Assembly (NCBI RefSeq): GCF_006265095.1
Contig: NZ_VCNK01000004.1
Span: 424,681 to 488,680 of the forward strand
DNA: 64,000 bases
Direction of reading: 5' to 3'
Source: Phaeobacter sp. B1627
GTDB lineage: Bacteria > Pseudomonadota > Alphaproteobacteria > Rhodobacterales > Rhodobacteraceae
Shown: one piece after another, positions 60,533 to 64,000 of the stretch
Layout of the letters: each line of letters starts with the position of its first letter
Position numbering within the stretch: the stretch's first letter is position 1
Made by a program: the position numbers and the translations under genes
The notes under the pieces: generated by a model
Databases searched by the model: none
What the model was told of the DNA's origin: nothing
The model's input: the letters and a program-made list of their open reading frames with translations, nothing else

Positions 60533-62035
60533 ATGGCCAAAGCCAAGAAACAGCCCCGTCCCAAGGCCGTCACGCCAAAGGGATTTCGTGACTATTTCGG
60601 CGAAGAGGTGACACAGCGCACATATATGCTGGGTCAGATCGCGGAGGTCTATCATCAGTATGGCTTTGATGCATTGGAATCGGCGGCTGTGGAAACGGTC
60701 GAGGCACTGGGCAAATTCCTGCCGGATGTGGATCGACCGAATGCCGGGGTCTTTGCCTGGCAGGAGGCCGACGACAGCGGTGCCGATGGCAAGCCCGGCG
60801 ACTGGATGGCATTGCGTTATGATCTGACGGCGCCTCTGGCGCGGGTCTATGCGCAACACCGCAACGATCTTCCCAATCCCTACCGACGCTACGCGATGGG
60901 CCCGGTCTGGCGCAACGAGAAGCCGGGTCCGGGGCGCTATCGTCAGTTCTATCAATGCGATGCGGATACGGTCGGTACGGCCTCCATGGCGGCCGATGCA
61001 GAGATTTGCATGATGCTGTCGGATACGTTGGAGCGTGTAGGCATCGCGCGTGGGGATTATCTGGTGCGTGTCAACAACCGCAAGGTGTTGAATGGCGTTC
61101 TGGAAGCCATGGGGCTTGCCGAGGGCGACCCCAAGCGAGACGATGTATTGCGGACGATCGACAAGTTCGACAAGGTCGGCGAAAGCGGCGTCCGCGAGTT
61201 GTTGGGCAAGGGGCGACTGGATGCCTCAGGGGCGTATATCGACGGTGTTGGTCTTTCAGAGACGCAGGCCGAACCGGTGATCGCGTTCCTGACGTCCCGT
61301 GCGGATGATATTGTCGGCACCATGACAAACCTGCGTGCAGCCGTGGGGGACAGTGCAGTCGGCCAGGAGGGCATTGCCGAGCTGGAGCAGATCGGAGCGC
61401 TGCTGGCTGCGGCGGGATATCGCTCTGACCAGGTGCTGATCGACCCGTCAATCGTACGGGGGCTGGGCTACTATACAGGCCCCGTTTTCGAGGCCGAACT
61501 GACGTTTGAGATCCTCGACGAGAAGGGCCGCAAGCGCCAGTTCGGGTCGGTTGCCGGGGGCGGTCGCTACGATGGTCTGGTGAAGCGGTTCACCGGTCAG
61601 GAAGTGCCTGCGGTCGGCGTGTCCATCGGTGTGGATCGCTTGTTGGCGGCATTGCGCGAAAAAGGCAGGCTTGCCGCGACGCCGACCGGCCCGGTGGTCG
61701 TGACGGTGATGGATCGCGACCGCATGGCAGATTATCAGGCCATGGTGTCAGAGCTGCGTCAGGCCGGGATCCGGGCAGAGGTCTATCTGGGCAACCCAAA
61801 GAACTTTGGCAATCAGCTGAAATATGCTGACAAGCGGCATTCGCCGGTTGCGGTGATCGAAGGTGGCGAGGAAAAGGAGCGCGGCGTCATTCAGATCAAG
61901 GATTTGATCCTTGGGGCGAAAATCGCAGAGAGCGCTACTCTGGAAGAATGGAAGGAACGCCCCAGCCAGTTTGAGGTGCCGCGCGCCGATCTGGTCGCGT
62001 CGGTGCGTGAGATCCTCAGCAGACAGGACGGCTGA
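60533..62035 (+). CDS. hisS: histidyl-tRNA synthetase
   Basis: A 500-residue class II synthetase charging tRNA-His. Motif 1 region around [15 protein letters not shown]; motif 2 is [23 protein letters not shown] (two parts, ~125-145); HisB-type loop [13 protein letters not shown] (~312); motif 3 [14 protein letters not shown] (~362). The protein is longer than the ~425-residue E. coli enzyme and has the divergent motif 2 of the alphaproteobacterial form, linked to tRNA-His lacking G-1. GAGGAGG precedes ATG 60533. It is followed two bases after its stop by hisZ. Confidence 0.96.
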   Translation: MAKAKKQPRPKAVTPKGFRDYFGEEVTQRTYMLGQIAEVYHQYGFDALESAAVETVEALGKFLPDVDRPNAGVFAWQEADDSGADGKPGDWMALRYDLTAPLARVYAQHRNDLPNPYRRYAMGPVWRNEKPGPGRYRQFYQCDADTVGTASMAADAEICMMLSDTLERVGIARGDYLVRVNNRKVLNGVLEAMGLAEGDPKRDDVLRTIDKFDKVGESGVRELLGKGRLDASGAYIDGVGLSETQAEPVIAFLTSRADDIVGTMTNLRAAVGDSAVGQEGIAELEQIGALLAAAGYRSDQVLIDPSIVRGLGYYTGPVFEAELTFEILDEKGRKRQFGSVAGGGRYDGLVKRFTGQEVPAVGVSIGVDRLLAALREKGRLAATPTGPVVVTVMDRDRMADYQAMVSELRQAGIRAEVYLGNPKNFGNQLKYADKRHSPVAVIEGGEEKERGVIQIKDLILGAKIAESATLEEWKERPSQFEVPRADLVASVREILSRQDG

Positions 62036-62037
62036 TC

Positions 62038-63129
62038 ATGCCAAATCGTTCTCAGATCGAAGCGCAGGCGGCGCTTCTGCGTCAGCGTTTTGAAGTGGCA
62101 GGCGGCGTGGTTGTCGACCCGCCGTTGCTGCAGTCGGCAGACTTGCTCCTTGACCTCTATGGCGAGGATATCCGTGCGCGTGCCTATGTGACATCAGATG
62201 CGCTCCGGGGTGAGCAGATGCTGCGCCCGGATTTCACGCTGCCTGTGGTGCAGATGCACATGCGCAACGGCGCAGAGCCTGCCCGGTATACCTATGCGGG
62301 CCAGGTGTTCCGCCGTCAGGAACACGACCCGGATCGTGCAAATGAATTCGTCCAGGTCGGATACGAGGTTTTTGACCGTACCGATCCTGCCGATGCCGAT
62401 GCCGAAGTCTTTGCCCTTTTCCATTTGCAGCTGCGTGGCCTGGAGCTGCGGGTCGCCACCGGTGACATCGGTATCCTGATGGCCGCAGTTGACGGGCTGC
62501 AGACGACCGAAGTGCGAAAGGCTGCCCTGCGGCGTCACATCTGGCGTCCACGCCGGTTCCGGGCGCTGCTGGACCGGTTTGCGGGCCGGTCGCCCATGCC
62601 GGAGAGCCGCAAGATGCTGGTGTCCACCAGCGGGTCCCTGACCGGCACCGTTCCCGAAATCGGCAAGCGGCGGGCAAAGGAAATCGACGACCGGGTGGAG
62701 ATTCTGCGAAAGGATGCCGCTGCTCCGCCTGTGTCGGACCATGAAATGGCCGCATTGGAAGCGCTGCTCGCCGTGCGCGAAACGGTTCCCTATGCGATGG
62801 AACAGATGCGCGACATTGCCGTGGACCTGCCTGCGATCCTGCCGGCGCTTGACCGGCTGGAAGCCCGCGCAGCCGCAATGAAGGCCCGCGGGATCGATGT
62901 GGACCGGCTTGATTTCGAGGCCTCCTACGGGCGTACCTCGATGGAATATTACGATGGGTTCGTGTTCGGATTTTATGCGGAACGCCGTCCAGACCTGCCT
63001 CCGATTGCCACCGGTGGACGCTATGATGCGCTGACCCGGCTCTTGGGGCAGGGGGGGGAGATCCCGGCGGTGGGCGGTGTCATTCGCCCGGACTTGATCC
63101 TGACGCTGGCTGAGGAGACACGCTCATGA
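62038..63129 (+). CDS. hisZ: ATP phosphoribosyltransferase regulatory subunit
   Basis: A 363-residue HisRS paralogue without aminoacylation function that activates short-form HisG and mediates histidine feedback. It keeps the class II core (LRPDFTLPVVQMHMRNGAEPARYTYAGQVFR, read as two parts, ~60-92; C-terminal FYAERRPDLPPIATGGRYDALTRLLG) but lacks synthetase-specific loops and the anticodon-binding domain. It overlaps hisG by four bases (ATGA), so the stoichiometric partners are translationally coupled. Confidence 0.94.
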   Translation: MPNRSQIEAQAALLRQRFEVAGGVVVDPPLLQSADLLLDLYGEDIRARAYVTSDALRGEQMLRPDFTLPVVQMHMRNGAEPARYTYAGQVFRRQEHDPDRANEFVQVGYEVFDRTDPADADAEVFALFHLQLRGLELRVATGDIGILMAAVDGLQTTEVRKAALRRHIWRPRRFRALLDRFAGRSPMPESRKMLVSTSGSLTGTVPEIGKRRAKEIDDRVEILRKDAAAPPVSDHEMAALEALLAVRETVPYAMEQMRDIAVDLPAILPALDRLEARAAAMKARGIDVDRLDFEASYGRTSMEYYDGFVFGFYAERRPDLPPIATGGRYDALTRLLGQGGEIPAVGGVIRPDLILTLAEETRS

Positions 63130-63818
63130 GCATAAAGCTCGGAGTTCCGTCCAAGGGGCGGCTGATGGAGAAGACATTTGACTGGTTCGCCAAGCGCGGC
63201 ATCACCCTGTCGCGTACCGGTTCGGAACGGGAGTATGCGGGGGCGGTTGACGGCGTGCAGGGGGTCGATCTGGTGTTGCTGTCCGCAGGAGAGATCCCGC
63301 GAGAGCTGGCGGCAGGGCGCATTCACCTCGGCGTCACGGGCACTGATCTGGTGCATGAAAAACTTCCCCGCTGGGAACAGCAGGTTGAGGAACTGGAGCC
63401 CCTGGGGTTCGGTGACGCGGACCTGATCCTTGCGGTCCCGCAGTGCTGGATTGATGTGGACACGCTGGAGGATCTGGATGCGGTTGCTGCAGCATTCCGC
63501 CGGGAGCACGGACATCGATTGCGGATCGCGACCAAATATCACCGCCTGGTGCGGGAGTTTCTGGCAGATGCGGGGGTTGCGGATTACCAGCTGGTGGACA
63601 GTCAGGGGGCAACTGAGGGCACTGTCAAAAACGAAACTGCGGAGATGGTGGCGGATATCACCTCCAGCGGAGAAACATTGAGGGCCAACCATCTGAAAAT
63701 CCTGTCTGATGGTCTGGTACTGCGCAGCCAGGCAACATTGTGGCGCAGCCGTATCGCGAAATATGCGGACGACGAAAAAACGGCGCTCAAGTCACTCATC
63801 GCGCGCATTGAAAACTGA
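63126..63818 (+). CDS. hisG: ATP phosphoribosyltransferase catalytic subunit, short form
   Basis: A 230-residue enzyme for the first step of histidine synthesis (ATP + PRPP). N-terminal LGVPSKGRLMEKTFDWFAKRG and the PRPP-binding region GATEGTVKNETAEMVADI (~160-177) mark the family. It lacks the ~80-residue regulatory domain of long HisG, as expected with hisZ next to it. Followed by a composite palindromic element at the window end. Confidence 0.95.
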   Translation: MSIKLGVPSKGRLMEKTFDWFAKRGITLSRTGSEREYAGAVDGVQGVDLVLLSAGEIPRELAAGRIHLGVTGTDLVHEKLPRWEQQVEELEPLGFGDADLILAVPQCWIDVDTLEDLDAVAAAFRREHGHRLRIATKYHRLVREFLADAGVADYQLVDSQGATEGTVKNETAEMVADITSSGETLRANHLKILSDGLVLRSQATLWRSRIAKYADDEKTALKSLIARIEN

Positions 63819-63826
63819 TGTCTTTG

Positions 63827-63956
63827 GCGAGGCTCTGCCTCGCGCTCCGAGGTATTTGGGAAAAGATGAAAACCGGGATCCGCGATCTCCTCCTTTCATC
63901 CTTTTTTTTAAATACCTTGGGGTGAATTGGCCTTTGGCCAAGAGGGGCAAAGCCCT
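63827..63956. repeat. composite palindromic element E behind hisG
   Basis: Left half 63827-63870: GCGAGGC-TCT-GCCTCGC, then GAGGTATTTGGGAAAAGATGAA. A 23-nt spacer. Right half 63894-63956, inverted: TTTCATCC with eight T and AAATACC, TTGGCC-TTT-GGCCAA, and GGGGC-AAA-GCCC. It uses the same two hairpin modules as element D in the opposite order. It starts eight bases after the hisG stop. Confidence 0.9.
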
Positions 63957-64000
63957 TGGGGGATCAGATCACCCCTATTTCTGCAAGCGCCTGAGATAAT

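Noticed and set aside
63709..63999. Frame running from hisG into the terminal composite element
   Set aside because: The first part is out of frame with hisG and the rest is repeat DNA; it is an accidental reading through the element.

Overview
The window looks like chromosomal DNA of a marine-type alphaproteobacterium of the Rhodobacteraceae/Roseobacter lineage. This rests on high GC with strong GC3 bias, ATGA and TGATG start-stop overlaps, a monomeric NADP isocitrate dehydrogenase, the slyX / hisS-hisZ-hisG arrangement with a short-form HisG, an SH3-domain protein divergent from a D-glycerate dehydrogenase, a FAD-GcvT dimethylglycine/sarcosine dehydrogenase fusion, and many ABC and TRAP uptake systems. 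I see no rRNA, convincing tRNA, insertion sequence, prophage or CRISPR array. The genus is not determined.

Layout. (1) 0.1-14.2 kb is a catabolic island. An AraC regulator is divergent from a LIV-type ABC transporter (livKHMGF), an aromatic-type aldehyde dehydrogenase and an SDR. A 2,4'-dihydroxyacetophenone-dioxygenase-like cupin and an IclR regulator follow on the other strand. Divergent from IclR are a ThDP-dependent decarboxylase-like enzyme and a three-gene TRAP transporter. Together they suggest import and oxidation of an aryl-ketone, 2-oxo-acid or related carboxylate, with the substrate unproven. (2) 14.4-18.2 kb holds a universal stress protein, an Na+/alanine symporter, glyoxalase I and a class IV aminotransferase. 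(3) 18.2-25.4 kb is a DeoR-controlled oligopeptide-type ABC operon with an unusually large binding protein. (4) 25.6-33.9 kb holds a phosphonate-monoester-hydrolase/sulfatase-type enzyme, a chemoreceptor, icd, and the SH3 protein/D-glycerate dehydrogenase pair. (5) 34-46.2 kb holds gamma-glutamyltransferase, a D-lactate-dehydrogenase-type flavoprotein, the dimethylglycine/sarcosine dehydrogenase, a GGDEF-type protein, an EF-hand protein, an overlapping operon (aldo/keto reductase, D-amino-acid dehydrogenase, DUF938 methyltransferase) and a CDP-alcohol phosphatidyltransferase. (6) 46.4-56.1 kb is one long leftward cluster for purine use: xdhA-xdhB-xdhC, then a BMP-family nucleobase/nucleoside ABC transporter. 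(7) 56.5-63.8 kb is housekeeping: dnaE, slyX, hisS, hisZ, hisG.

The most unusual signal is a family of short palindromic interspersed elements in the last 14 kb, built on the core GGTATTTGGGAAAAGATGAA preceded by small GC hairpins. One copy is intergenic inside the purine transporter operon. Two nearly identical 59-bp copies (56 of 59 positions equal) lie in frame inside xdhA and xdhB, in opposite orientation, each adding about 20 residues in a plausible loop or linker. Four more cores form two tail-to-tail composites behind dnaE and hisG, with the same two hairpin modules in swapped order. This resembles the in-frame palindromic elements known from Rickettsia, but I know of no description of this family.

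Several intergenic spacers also carry short tandem repeats, some with a 10-11 bp helical-turn period (51-100, 16513-16556, 38205-38350). Two binding-protein genes (livK and the oligopeptide-type one) are followed by strong hairpins before their permease genes.
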